DNA from: Kryptolebias marmoratus
Taxonomy: Eukaryota; Chordata; Actinopteri; Cyprinodontiformes; Rivulidae
Reading direction: 5' to 3'
Length of the DNA: 64,000 nt
Assembly (NCBI RefSeq): GCF_001649575.2
Contig: NC_051446.1
Span: 20,873,348 to 20,937,347, forward strand
Shown: positions 45,150 to 56,879 of the stretch, piece by piece
How the letters are laid out: the number at the start of each line of letters is the position of its first letter
Numbering within the stretch: position 1 is the stretch's first letter
Made by a program: the position numbers and the translations under genes
The notes under the pieces: model-generated
Database searches by the model: none
Told to the model about the DNA's origin: nothing
The model's input: the letters and a program-made list of their open reading frames with translations, nothing else

Positions 45150-45425
45150 ATGGAACCGACTCTCCGCCGATCGTCACAGGACCCATATTTCCTGGAATCC
45201 CCTCTCAAGCAAAAGTTATGTGAGTTATTTCAGTCTAATCTGCACGCCGCCCATAACGCCACAATGCCAGCGAAGCTAAAAAGCTTATCTACAGTCTCTT
45301 TGATTCTGAAGCGTCGACAGGATGGCCCTAAAATCGAGAAAACATTTTCACAGCTGCTAAGAGATGATGACGTTTTCCCTTTAACAAAACAGCACAAACT
45401 GTTTCTGCAGGAGCTCCTTATGTAG
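45150..45425 (+). CDS. Unassigned 91-codon ORF
   Basis: One uninterrupted frame, ATG to TAG, encoding a hydrophilic basic protein of 91 residues (starts MEPTLRRSSQDPYFLE, ends QHKLFLQELLM). The composition looks like a real protein: mixed charged and leucine residues, with two possible helices (PLKQKLCELFQ and the C-terminal FPLTKQHKLFLQELL). An in-frame TGA lies about 48 bases upstream, so it could be a single-exon gene, or a last exon whose acceptor I could not identify. I recognise no domain, signal peptide or membrane segment. An hAT MITE lies 30 bases after the stop. It could also be a decayed fragment of a gene that I do not recall. Confidence 0.35.
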   Translation: MEPTLRRSSQDPYFLESPLKQKLCELFQSNLHAAHNATMPAKLKSLSTVSLILKRRQDGPKIEKTFSQLLRDDDVFPLTKQHKLFLQELLM

Positions 45426-45454
45426 GAAGTTGGATTAGTAGTTTAAGTTTAGGC

Positions 45455-45668
45455 CAGTGGTGTCCAATCCTGGTCCTCGAGGGCCACCATCCTGCATGTT
45501 TTCCTTGTTTCCCTGCTCCAACACACCTGATTCAGAGGTTAAATCACCTCTTCATGTTCTGCAGAAGCCTGTTAATCACCCATTGATTCAAATTAGGAGT
45601 GTTGGAGCAGAGAAACAAGTAAAACATGCAGGATGGTGGCCCTCAAGGACCAGGATTGGACACCCCTG
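45455..45668. mobile_element. hAT-type fold-back MITE with perfect 8-base duplication
   Basis: A 214-base element flanked on both sides by GTTTAGGC (45447-45454 and 45669-45676), the 8-base target duplication typical of hAT. The ends are CAGTGGTGTCCAATCC and, in reverse, CAGGGGTGTCCAATCC. About 70 bases at each end are nearly perfect inverted copies (four mismatches by eye), so the element folds into a long hairpin. No transposase. Confidence 0.92.
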
Positions 45669-45956
45669 GTTTAGGCCTTGTATGGGTCAGGCGCAGGTCC
45701 AGAAGCACATTCATATATTGTTCCTCCCGGGTCCGTTTGAAGAGCCAGCGCCACGTTCTGACAAGATTAATAAAAGATAGTGACCCAACATCATGTTGTA
45801 ATGTGTTGAAGTTCGGCGCAGCTCACGGATCCAGGAGTGCCCTCTGCAGGATAGCGATCGACAAGTTTCCAACATCTGAACCAGCAGGTTTCGATGTTTT
45901 TTGGAACTAGAACCAGGATTTTTCCAGAACTGGGTTGGAAACGTTTCATTCTAGAG

Positions 45957-46135
45957 CGGTGCTGCCCAGTCCTGGTCCCGGAGGAACACTATGACTGCAC
46001 GTTTTTAGTCGTTTCCCTGCCCTTCGGCTCGTCGTCAACTTCTGCAGGAGCCTGTTATTCACTCATTCATTCAAATCAGGTGGATCAAAGCAGATAAACA
46101 TCTAAATCCTGCAGGACCAGGACTGGACACCACTG
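45957..46135. mobile_element. Second hAT-type MITE, older copy
   Basis: A 179-base relative of the preceding element: starts CGGTGCTGCCCAGTCCTGGT and ends ACCAGGACTGGACACCACTG. Flanks TTCTAGAG (45949-45956) and CTCTAGAG (46136-46143) match at 7 of 8 bases, a slightly decayed target duplication. The arms are more diverged than in the first copy. Confidence 0.85.
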
Positions 46136-46143
46136 CTCTAGAG

Positions 46144-47550
46144 GCTCATTTTTATTTATTTATTTAAAGCAACACAGTATATATGCTTTTCCCCCTCGGA
46201 TATACCAAACAAATAAAAAATACAGTCAGACCTGCTTGTATCACAGCATGTAGCAAACTTCCATTATGTTTAGTGAACAGATGAGAGCTTCGGTTAACAT
46301 ATTTCACCTTTTTTTAATTTCTTCTTTAAAGATATGTTTGTGGGATAGTTAGCATGTTTGACTGAAACACAGGACTACTCTCATATATATCAAACATGAT
46401 GCCCATGAGTTGACCCTTGTTACAACAGATTTAGCTCTAGATTATAAAAGCAGAATTTAGTTTTTGTTTTTTTTTCCCTCAGGTTTGATGCAAACATTAG
46501 TAAACTTGCAACAAAAACCTGAAGTCTACTTTCGACCAAAACAGACATCCTCTGCTGGAAGCAGATGAAAAGGTAGTACTTACTAATCATTTACCTAAAG
46601 AATCAGAGAAGAATCATTATTTTATAATTACAACATTTATTTGTTTATTATAACAGCTTTGGGGGCCAAATGGAGATAATCCAAAGGCCACTTCAGGCCA
46701 CATTTTGCTCATGTGGGTTTAAGTAAAACTCTCTAAAAGTTCCTACATCCTGTTGGTGGAAGAAAGTAGGGTCTGTGTGAATAAAAAAGTGAAAACAAAA
46801 TCCAAACTTTAGTAACCAGTTACTTCTTTAGTCGTAGCTAATTAAAGTACAAATCTGGTGTTAATTTCCAGAGGCTCATTCTGCTGAACTGCCCTGACGG
46901 CGTGACATTCATCACATCCGCAGCTTTAACTGTTACATTACCTGCACAAGCTGGACGCTGCTGCTGCGTTAAGTTACAGCCGTACAACGCGAACAGAATA
47001 CTGAAACATGCGCGCGCACACACATGGTTAAAGGCCTGCGGCTGTGCACGCCCTTTAAATATCAAACAGCCTGCGAACTACGACCTCCCGTCTCTGACAG
47101 CAGATTGGACGGGAGAGGTGGGTCACAGCTGACAGAGAGGCGGGCAGTTTCCAAACACGATTATATCAGAGTAATCTAATTACTACAACACACAAAGGAA
47201 ATGTGTATGTGCCGTGCGTAAGAGGCTAAAATTATACTCTGTTGTGCCTGTGGGCAGAAATAAAAAGTGACCTTACCACGTCTGCTCAAATCGGAAGCTT
47301 TAATTCACTTAAATTCAACACAGGATATATTACAACACAAGATTACAAGGTTCTAAACAGCAAGTAAGTCTAGTTTAGGTACTGGATTTAAAAATATACA
47401 AAGCAGCTGAAAGCCATGACATTAGAACAGGTGATAACTTGGAGTCTTTTTGCTTGTGTATGGTAGTTCCAGCAGGATAAACTATGACAAAGCAGATAAA
47501 AGTTATCCCCAAAATCTCTCCTTCAGTCTGGTCCACACTCTCATCATCAC
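46144..47550. other. Intergenic DNA downstream of the MITEs, before cript
   Basis: No gene was recognised. A more GC- and CpG-rich patch with (CA)n lies at about 46880-47130 but shows no exon. A minus-strand ATTAAA (47304-47299) could be the cript poly(A) signal, 250 bases after its stop. Confidence 0.5.
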
Positions 47551-47554
47551 GCGG

Positions 47555-49700
47555 TCACACAGAGGTCTGCTTGTAGTTCTTGGTGTCCAAAACTTTCTTT
47601 CCACACATCGCACAGATTCCTGAAAAGACAAAAATGAATGACAAAAATCAGGAGCAGGTGGACTTTCCCTGCATATTCTTGCCCAACTTGCTTGAGCCTT
47701 TAAAAAGCATGCATATTTCTTGTGAGTGTAAACACACTTAAATCATTTCTGACACCGCAAGGCTCTGTGTTTTGTGTTGGTTTTCAGTGTCTCTGTGGAT
47801 TTTATAAGCTTTTTCATTTAAATGTCCACTAACTAAAGCTTAAAACAACTGTGGACAATGCACAAAAAACACAAAAATCCATCTGTTTCAACTGGATGTT
47901 CAAGTCTTAAATCAACTAAAACGAAAAACTCTGTTTGGCCATAACTCAGAGACACTTTGACCCACTGAAGCCACTGCTGTGCTTGCCAAAGCGACTGAAA
48001 ACAGGGCCATCAAACTCTGCACTTAGACCCGCTCTTCACTTGCATATGTTGTTTGTTGCATGAGGCTTCACCCAAACTCCTTTCCCACAGCCGAAAGGGC
48101 TCGCTTCAAGGTTCATCGAGATACGCCTTTCGAGAGTTATTTGAATTTGTCATTGACTCTAAATGCCGTACAAGCACACTGTAATCAAACAAATCTGTTA
48201 AAGCAGCATTAGACTCTGTGAGGACACTACTGAGAGACGAAAACATCCGAAGAGCTGAGTCACAAGTTAACAGCAGACAAACACAATTGCTTCACAGTTT
48301 GTCCCACTTGCTGTCACATGTTTTCCTATAGGATGACATTCAATTTGTCTTGGAGGAAGAGTGGGATAGAGCCAACAACATGATTATATGTGAAAACCTC
48401 AATAATGTGTTGCAGGAACTAAGTATGATTACACAGGGCAACAATAAATCTACAGCTTCCAGCAGGCCTGAAAACATTTTATTTATTCCTGCTTTATTTT
48501 TAGTAAAGAAAGTAAAGCTTGTCTGCTGTGGATAAGCTCAGAGTAGATGTCTCAAAGTAAAACTTAAGATTTTTGAGCACTAACCGCACAAAACAAAGCC
48601 CCCTGAAGAGAGCGCAGGTCTAGAAGTGTAACTCGTTTTATGTAGAGGACGGAGTAAAGGAAGCGTACCTTTCTTGTAAGCGCAGCCCTGGCAGTAGTGA
48701 GAGCCAGCCTGATGAACTGAGCTCTTGCAGATCCTGCAGATAGCAAAGCCTGTCTTGCTGTAAGGGTCAAACCTGAAAAAAACCCAACAACAGTCACACA
48801 TATGATCATAACGTCAGTCGTGATATTCAGGCACATCAGCAAAATGAGCATGTTAAATGCTAACGTTCGAGCTTTAGAAAAACAGTGGCCAAACTACTTA
48901 TGTGTGACTTTTTTCCAAAAGAGACCTTATCTTTTAAGGACACTCACCTGGCTTTCTTAGATGTCAAGATCTTGTTCTCGTTTAGCTTCCGCCCTCCGCT
49001 CTCTGCAACCATAAACAAGACAGAAACCCATTAAATAAAAAACGCTACTAAACTTATATTACTATGTAAAAGGAAAAAAAATGATAATTAAATTAAATAA
49101 TGAGTCAAAACCTGCACATATCATAAAAAATACCAAGCCCTAGAAGAACTAGATGACATTGTGAACAAAGCAAACACTGAAAACACAAACTCTGAATATA
49201 AAATGACAGAAAATAAGAATAATAGAGTAATGTGAGGCTGAAAATGCTACTATAGGTGTTACATGACATGACAACATATTTAATAATTACTAAAGCATCG
49301 TTAAAAACAGACAACCTTAATATAGTGTTGTTAGGATCCCATGTTTAAACTGTTTTTATGTTAACTTTTTAGGTTGACATCAAAAAGACAAGTTATCACT
49401 GAATTCACCTGTAGTATTCCGTGCTCCATCCTTCCAGGTGTCAGGAGTGATGACTTTTCCGAGCTTCTTCTCGCCTGAAAAGACAATTAACATAACAACA
49501 TTGGGTAAAAAAAATACATTAAACAGAAAGAAATTAAGTCTGTGCGATGCAGCAATACGGAAAAAAATACAGTTAGCATAACGTTTGTTAGCATACGACA
49601 CTTTGATGCCAGAAACGAAGCTCGTTACGTTTAAAATTTACAAATTTACAAAGTTTAAAGATCAGAGCCAACTGTCATACATACATTTTTCACAAACCAT
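47555..49700 (-). CDS. cript: Cysteine-rich PDZ-binding protein
   Basis: Small zinc-binding protein that binds the third PDZ domain of PSD-95 and microtubules, and has a role in minor-spliceosome function. Exons in transcript order: 49700-49685, 49474-49409, 49002-48948, 48772-48669 and 47619-47555, giving 101 codons plus TGA, the human length. The start is MVCEKC, followed by EKKLGKVITPDTWKDGARNT. Cysteine pairs ICRIC, HYCQGC and ICAMC provide the zinc-binding core, and the C-terminal QTSV is the PDZ ligand. Exon 1 has only 16 coding bases, as expected for this gene. It is divergent from pigf, the same head-to-head pairing as in mammals. Confidence 0.96.
48100..48540 (+). pseudogene. Coding-like decayed tract in cript intron 4
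   Basis: Antisense to cript. Two open segments look protein-like: a frame reading VKAALDSVRTLLRDENIRRA (about 48198-48335, ending at a stop) and a second reading DDIQFVLEEEWDRANN (about 48333-48535). A stop codon and a frame change separate them, and a TAG stop closes the first. I recognise no family. It may be the remains of a transposon or a retrocopy, or chance. Confidence 0.25.
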
Positions 49701-49738
49701 CTTCGCGATGTGTTTGTTTACGCAGTCAAAGCAAAGGA

Positions 49739-49935
49739 AAACCGTCCGTTAGCTTCAGCTAGCTTTGTTGACGTAAACTTCCGGTCAGCTCGTTGCATCT
49801 CAAATCACAGATTTCATTGGTTGGTTCTGCTGACGTCAACCGTAACGTGTAAGTAACGTGTTCTGTGATTGGTCAAAAAAAATAGGCATACTTCCTGCGC
49901 AGGGGAAATTAAAAGAGAGTGCTTCCGGTTTGTTG
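49739..49935 (-). promoter_or_regulatory. cript: cript promoter region with CRE, CCAAT and ETS motifs
   Basis: A perfect cAMP-response palindrome TGACGTCA lies at 49831-49838. ATTGG (CCAAT in either orientation) occurs at about 49816 and 49866, and ACTTCCGG / CTTCCGG ETS-type sites at about 49777 and 49922. The cluster lies 70-230 bases upstream of the cript ATG. Motif matches only. Confidence 0.5.
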
Positions 49936-50428
49936 TGTATTGTTTCTTCAAAATAAATATCCGATAAAGAGTTTAAATAAATAAATTTTACACGCATTTC
50001 CATTTTAAACTGACAAGGATGGCTGCAGTTCACTTTTTAAAGTTTAGATTTATTTTTTTTAATGGTACACTGAAACGAACATTGTAATTGTGAATATTTA
50101 TTTTTAACAAGCTGATATGTCATAAAGAAGCTAGTGTATTTATTTTTGCCACATGAGATCACCTTTATTTGATTTATTTTATTTTAAATGTTCTTAGCTT
50201 TAACCAGTTTTTGTGCATTTGATTGTTTTGTAATTTACAACATTGGTTTGAAACTTTTTCTGTATGTTTGTCCAATTTATTACAATTCAGAATGATAACA
50301 CCTATTATAAACATAATAAAACAACAATTAAAAAAATACTGAATCTTTATGTTTACTTTATAGAATCAGAATGTTGTGTTTGTGATTCTCAGGTTTAAAT
50401 TCTGAGCTCTATTTGTAATAAGTATCAC

Positions 50429-50503
<75 letters not shown>

Positions 50504-50640
50504 GGTATATAATGTTTTTGTTTTGTTTGCCTTACTTTGATTTGGGTTCAGTATTTTCCTAAGAGTTTTATATTTGATCCCTCTATTTAAATATATAGTT
50601 AAATGGCATATGTAATTTGTGTGCTGCTCAGTAGACTTTT
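49936..50640. other. AT-rich spacer between cript and pigf promoters
   Basis: No gene. The spacer separates two divergent promoters and holds the long AT microsatellite listed next. Confidence 0.6.
50429..50500 (+). repeat. (AT)n microsatellite
   Basis: About 36 AT units with one G interruption at 50441. Such runs are usually unstable in length and may be collapsed in the assembly. Confidence 0.95.
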
Positions 50641-50819
50641 ATTGAGAAGCGCGAGCGGAAGTCCGCGTCGCTTCGTGTTTACGGAAGCGCGGTGAGGAAA
50701 TCCATTCATGGACGGAACTTGCTGCCCGTGTCCGATGTTGCAGTGACTTTCAAACCGTTTCTGGATCTTTTCTCCCCCCGTTTTGTCGGACAGGCACCGT
50801 CCCCCCAGTCCCCCCCGTC
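50641..50819 (+). promoter_or_regulatory. pigf: pigf promoter and 5' UTR
   Basis: A CpG-rich block beginning about 50646 carries GCGGAAGT (about 50655) and ACGGAAGC (about 50681), both ETS-type. No TATA box. Short upstream ATGs occur before the main start at 50820. Confidence 0.45.
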
Positions 50820-53257
50820 ATGTGGGACCATGAAATCCGGGCCATGGCGTCCGCCCACGCCGTCATCGCCGCCTCGGTGTTCGTGGCCACCGTGGCCCCT
50901 GCCGTGTTCGTCCCGGGCTTCTCGGTGTACGGAGCTCACCTGCTGTGGATCTGCTCCGTGTCCGGGGCCGTGACCGCCGTCAGTGTCGCCGTCTTCTGGC
51001 TGCTCGGCGTCTCGCCGCCCACGAAGAAGCACACGCTGGGATACAAGGTGCGAAACATAAACACGATTATTACGTTTAAATGTGACATTTTAGGCCCAAA
51101 TGTTCACATCTGAACTATATCCAGGATAAACCTGACAAGTCAAGGTCATAAAAGTTCAGAATTTAAACTTTTAATAAGCTCAGTTATATAAAAACAACTC
51201 CTTCTGTCTGAAATGATAAATAAATAAAAAATAATATGACACATGTTAATATATTAAAACAACTTATATCTAATAACAAAATTCTCTTTTAATAAATACT
51301 GTTTTCAGCAGTTATCCCTTCTAGCACCATAATAATAATAATAATAAGGATCTTTCTTGTCTATTTTTTGTCAATAATTGTGTAAAAAATGCCCAATGTG
51401 TAAATAATTTACACCCTTTTTAAAGTAAAACTTTAAAAATCTGTCAAGTATTTACCATTTTTATGTAATTAAATACCTAAAACTGTGTTATAAGAAGAAA
51501 AGGACAAAAAACTGAAATCGAATTTTCTTCAACTTTCTTCTTATAAATTCTTGAAAAGTGCAGAAAAAGCTAATTAAACTTAATTTACATCAACTCAGAC
51601 AGACGTGCTCTGCGGTGGTTTTAAATGGGTTAAACAGGGATTTTTAATGGAAATAAATCAGGTTTTTACACTTTGCTATTTGTGTCCAAATCTGTGGGAG
51701 TTTTATGTCTTCAGCTGCTTTCATCAAATCAAGATTATTTCTGATGGAAATGAGTTTTTGATCCCATCCTGACCTCTCTGTTTGGATCTTAAAGGCCTGG
51801 ATGTTTTGCTGTCTTGTTTCTCACGTCCTCTCTCCCCTCAGCTGTCCCGTCTCTTCCGCTCGTGTCTCTACGTCCTCCTGTCCTGCCTGTTCTTCCACGC
51901 GGTGGTTGTCCTCTACGGAGCGCCGCTCATCGAGTGAGTCTCCTCGCTGCGGTTTGACAGCTGGCGTTTTTGTCTCATGCCCGTCTCATCCGTGCGTCTG
52001 CTGTGACTTTTCAGGTCCGCTTTGGAGACGTTCTCTCTGGCTGTCCTCCTGACCTGCCTCACCACCCTGAGGTGTCTCTGTGTCCTCGGCCCCAACGTCC
52101 AGGCCTGGATTCGAGTGTTCAGTCGACATGGGTAAACGTGAATTCCTTATGTTTTTGCTCCCTCCTTCCTCCTCTGTGTCCTTCTGCTTCAACCTTTCCC
52201 TTCTCTCTCTGTCTCTCTCTGTCTCTCTGTCCTCAGAGCCATGTCTGTGTGGGACACCTGCCTGCAGATCACGGTGGCGTGCACGCTCGTCGGGGCCTGG
52301 GTGGGAGCGTTCCCCATCCCTCTGGACTGGGACCGACCGTGGCAGGTCAGCGGCTCACAGGGAAAAATCCTCATTCAAAGCAAAAAACACACAACTCTGA
52401 TCTCGAATTTCATTTTTCTCTGAACCTCTTGCAGTGAAAATAGGCGTCAAACTCTCCTAACTGCTCGGGCTTTTCATAAATTGCTCTTTTCTGCTCTGCG
52501 TCAGCAAATAAATGATGCTTTTTTTTCTCAAGGTTTTGCTTTTGGTTATAAGAGCTGTGTTTTACAGAAGCTCCATCAAATCAACAAGTTTTACCTTTAA
52601 ATACTGAGAAGGTTTAAGGCCTTAAAAGGCTAATTAAACGTGCTGCGTGTCTGGCTCTCCGTGCCCACAGGGACATTTTTTTCACATTTCAGTGGGATTT
52701 CAGAAATATTTAAAAACAAACTAATCAAGATCTGGGCCAAATCACACAAATTTAATACAGATATTGTAAAACTTTATTCAGATTTACATAATTTATAGCT
52801 GAAATAGGCTTTTTTTACATATTCTTATTGACAGAAAGAGACAAGAAATTCAATCTGTGTCGTATTTGTCAGTAAATCAGAAGACATTATGATATGATGT
52901 GTTAATTTCTAAGCTTTTTGAATATTTTAACTCTAGAGAAGGAAAAAGGAAAATAAAGGAGGGGGTGGAAAAAGTTAGTTATTGAAGAGAAAAGTCTACG
53001 TAAGGAAAAGGATGTTCTCACACGAAGTTCCTCCTTAAATTAATGCCTCTCAAGTCAGAGCACGATCGATGACGAGACACCAGAGTGTTTCATCTCGCTT
53101 GGTGTCAGTGACAGGAACTTGTCCTCTGTCTGTCTCTCTGCAGGTCTGGCCCGTGTCCTGCAGTCTAGGCGCTATGATTGGCTACCTGACCGGGCTTGTT
53201 GCTGCTCCCGCGTGGATCCACTACCACCGCAAACAGCTCACATACAAGTGCAAGTGA
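50820..53257 (+). CDS. pigf: GPI-anchor biosynthesis protein Pig-F
   Basis: Multi-pass endoplasmic-reticulum membrane protein that stabilises PIGO and PIGG, the enzymes adding ethanolamine phosphate to mannoses 3 and 2 of the GPI precursor. Exons: 50820-51047, 51842-51933, 52015-52131, 52237-52345 and 53144-53257, giving 219 codons plus TGA, the human length. Motifs seen: LYGAPLIE at the exon 2/3 junction, ALETF, CLCVLGPNVQAWIRVFSR, GAWVGAFPIPLDWDRPWQ, then the last membrane segment and RKQLTYK. About six hydrophobic helices are visible. The N-terminal third is the least conserved part, as usual for this family. Confidence 0.96.
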
Positions 53258-53413
53258 TGGGCTGACGTGCTGGACTTCTTACTGATTATTTATTGGGCAG
53301 CAGTCGTGCTGTTTGCAATTTATTCTTTTAAAAAAAAAAAAGGATTTTGTAACAACAGGGCATTGTTTTGTACATGTGGAGGCGGAACCTTGTAGTTTTT
53401 TGACATGAATAAA
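53258..53413 (+). terminator. pigf: pigf 3' UTR and poly(A) signal
   Basis: AATAAA at 53408-53413, 150 bases after the stop codon. Confidence 0.65.
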
Positions 53414-55427
53414 CCGTTACGTAACGATTAGTTCGTTTATTCAGGGTGTCGGAGCGTAAGCGTTGAACTATTATTACTGTTTCGTTAAATTTCTTTAAGC
53501 TTTTAAATGAAAGCATCCAAATCATGCAGCAAAACGTGCGGCTCAGATGGGAATAGTACGCTGTGACCTTTGGTAGCGTTACGTCCCACGACAAAGACAA
53601 AGTTCACGAAAAAGGGGGGGGGAAATGGAGATCCGCCGTCTTTGGAGCCCTGCAGCTCAGACAGACTTCAGAGCAGAAACATCGTTCGAAGCTCGAAGCG
53701 GTCGCAGAAAGTTGGACTTTACACGCCTGAACTGGCGCTTTGAGATCTTCGTTGGTTTCCAGACGATCTTGGTTTAAGTTCTGTCATTTTTACGAATTTT
53801 GTTCCCCTGGCAGTCGATGTCACTCCAACTTCTGAATGGTCTGAAACGTTCCCGATCTTTTTGCAGACTTCTTACTCCTGCGACTCTTTTCGGTGCACGT
53901 GCACGTTAAACATGTAGGGATTTTAGTCGCCTTTCACCCGGTGTGTCTCTCGCTGCTGTTTGTTTTTTGTTTTCTCTCAAATCCCCCCCAAGAATGCAGG
54001 GAACTCACATCCAAGCTTCCACCGACTTCAGTTGTATTTTAGCTGAAAATGCTCTCTTCACACCTGGAAGTGAAGGCTCTTCTCAGCTTATATCTCCGGC
54101 ATAAAACACAGCAGGAACCTGAAAGCTCACACGCGTGGCCGCCAGGGTCTTCCGCCGCTCACAGTTTGAGCATTTGCACGATCCGGCTTGGAGTTTCCGC
54201 GCAGCGACTGATAGTCTGAGGCTTAGCTGTCGGTCTGTTTCGATGAACTTTGCAGTCAGGGAGCGAGAGACACAAAGGTGGTTGCCACGGTGACCACAAC
54301 AAGCCACTGCCAGCAGCCATATCGTTTCTTCTTGTTCTTTTTACACTCCCCTGACATGTCATACATCAATATTATAGAGATGTTTTTTTCTTAGTTAAGA
54401 TTGTAACAAACTGATGTTGTAGTTTTAGGCGCCGATCAGAACCTCCTCAGAAACCTCCCGGCCTGCAGGCCTGAGCGGTCCCAGGCCTGCAGGCGGTGCT
54501 GTTGGATCGTTTGTTTACGCGAGCAGAAATTAAAGCCGAGCAGCAGCAGACGGAGCACGACTTGCAAAGAAAGAAATATAATCAATGATGCGGTCGGACG
54601 ATCATTTAAACACGAACCCTGCGTGCACCTGAAGCCGAACGCCGCTCCTCCTTAAACAGCCATTAATCTTGCTCCAGCTCCCATTACAACACTACAACAC
54701 CCCCACCTCCCCGGCTCTTATTCTCATTCCACCTTTTCACATCCTCGGGGCTACCATATTGATTCACTTTCTTTTTTAGGGACATTAATTTCACCCCCTC
54801 CCTTTCGCGCCGCCCACATCTCTTGTTCTTTCCCCTCAGCCAGAATGAGACTTGAATCTCCTGTGCTGCTGCGAAGCAAACGAGGGATGCTGCTCGCAGA
54901 CAGAGACACTTTTTAAAGGGGCTAACAGAGAGGCCCTCTGCTTGAACGCTTACATAAGATTGCTGCCAGGGAAAAGCTGGGAAAAATAGCCTGAAGGGAG
55001 GAAAATTGAAAAAAAAAGAAAGGGAGAGCCTTGTAAGGAAACACGCATACGCTTAAAACAGCAATCAACACCTTCCCTCGTGCTTCAGGCTCTCTGTCCG
55101 TGTCATGAAATTCAATCTAACCTCACGCTGTTATTAACTCCATTAGCCTTGTTCTCCGTGCTCTTTTCTTTTTTCTTTATGATCCATCTCAGCTTTGAGA
55201 CGTCATCTCTCCCCCTCACCCCCCTGGGGAGAGGAGGAGCTGCCGAGTGAGACCTCTCGAGGAGCCGTAGGTGACACTCAGCTGACTCTGAGCCAAATCT
55301 CACCTTGATCACCACCTCCGGCGTCTAACGTGTGTATTTATAAGGCAGCAAACCACGAGTCATGTTTCTTCACATCTGTTCGGGACTCTGAGTTGCCATC
55401 GCCCGCCCCGTTTCAGTGTGTGTTCGT

Positions 55428-55850
55428 CTGTTAGCAAAATATCTCACGAACCTGTGGGTGGATTTTAATGAAACGTTCAGGAAGTAATCATTGGGTGGAC
55501 GTCTACGACTGATTTTCTTTTGGAGTCGACCCGATTCAAGATGGCTGCCGCAGCCAACTGACCTTACAATCCACAAAAATAGCTCCAGCTCGATCAAATT
55601 TACAGATACTGACCTAAAATCTGGCGTGGAAGTAGCTGAGACTGATCCCCAGCACGTAGTCTGTGCTACAGCTCACGGGTCAAGGGTGATCACTGTGGAT
55701 TTCAAGGTGACAGGGTCAAAGGTCAACATCACAGCTGGCCTAGTGCTCTAACTCTGCAGCAGTGTGATGTAGGAACGTCAAACCGCGCAGCCGGATGCCT
55801 CATGGGTCAAAGATGGTACCTGCTGATTTCAAGGTTCATGGGGTCAAAGG
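55428..55850 (+). repeat. Dispersed repeat, ATATCTCATGAAC family, longest copy
   Basis: Starts CTGTTAGCAAAATATCTCAC, then GGATTTTAATGAAACGTTCA, CAAGATGGCTGCCGCAGCC and GGAAGTAGCTGAGACTGATC, and runs on through a TCAAGGGTGATCACTGTGG block repeated in altered form at about 55800. Its frame is open for 86 codons (55491-55751), but related copies are not, so I do not call it coding. Confidence 0.7.
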
Positions 55851-56879
55851 TCAAAGAACTTGTCTCTCCTCCTACATGTGTCCCTTTTGTTTCCGGTTGT
55901 GTCCATTGGTTTGTGTGTCTGTCTGTCAGCAAAGATCAGGTAAAAACTAACTAACAGATTTGTTAAATTCTGATCCAGATTTTCTTTTATCTTTACCAAC
56001 TCAGTTTTTTTTTCCCTCCTTCAGCTAATTTCTGCAAAATCATTCCCCGTTTGCATTCTCAAAGAAAATCCAGTTTCTTTCATTTCTTTCCTAATTGTTC
56101 TCTTTGTGCACAAATACCTCGTGCGTGCTTTGTTCGTGAGCTCAGTTCCACTCGTGGTCGTTTCATCTGCTAGATGAGCAAAAAGCCACTCACACGCTCG
56201 CTCGCACAAAGGCTTCACAAATTGCTCTCCTCTTTCAATCTCAGGGAACTTTATTTATTCATTATTTGTTCTCAGGCGGAGCTATTGTGGCAGGGCCTTG
56301 TGGGAAGAGGTGATTTGTCAAGCCTTTTCTGCAGGGCGGCTGTATGCACGTGTTTGCTTTTTGGAGATTTCTGCTGAGGAGAAAGAAACCAGATTCGACA
56401 CGAACCTCTTCTCCTTCTTTCCGTCACGGGTTTCGTTCCCTTTAAACCATCCTGAATGATTGTTTTTTTTTAAGTTGCATTGACAGGATTGTCTTTAGGG
56501 CCTCACAGTCGACATGCAGATCTTTTATCATCTTGGTTTTACAACCTTTATGTTTAATGCAAGCGCCGGTGTCGGCTGTTATCGATCGTGTTCAGCTGTA
56601 GCAGGCGGCTCGTTTCAGCTGTAACTTATAATTCACATGATCAGCCTGGCAGCAAAGCAGAGGCTCACAAAGCTGCAGAAGGTCAAAGTGATAGAAGACT
56701 TTCTTTGTTTCCCTCCTCGGGAGACGCAAATTCAGGCACAGCTAAAGGGCATCAGATTTACCTTTCTGAGGAGACACCAAATGAAGGTTAAGTTTTATTT
56801 TCCTGCCTGTTTGATGGGAAAAATGGCTGCCAGCATGGCACCAAGGACAACTAAAAACACATCCAGAGTGAGCGACGAG

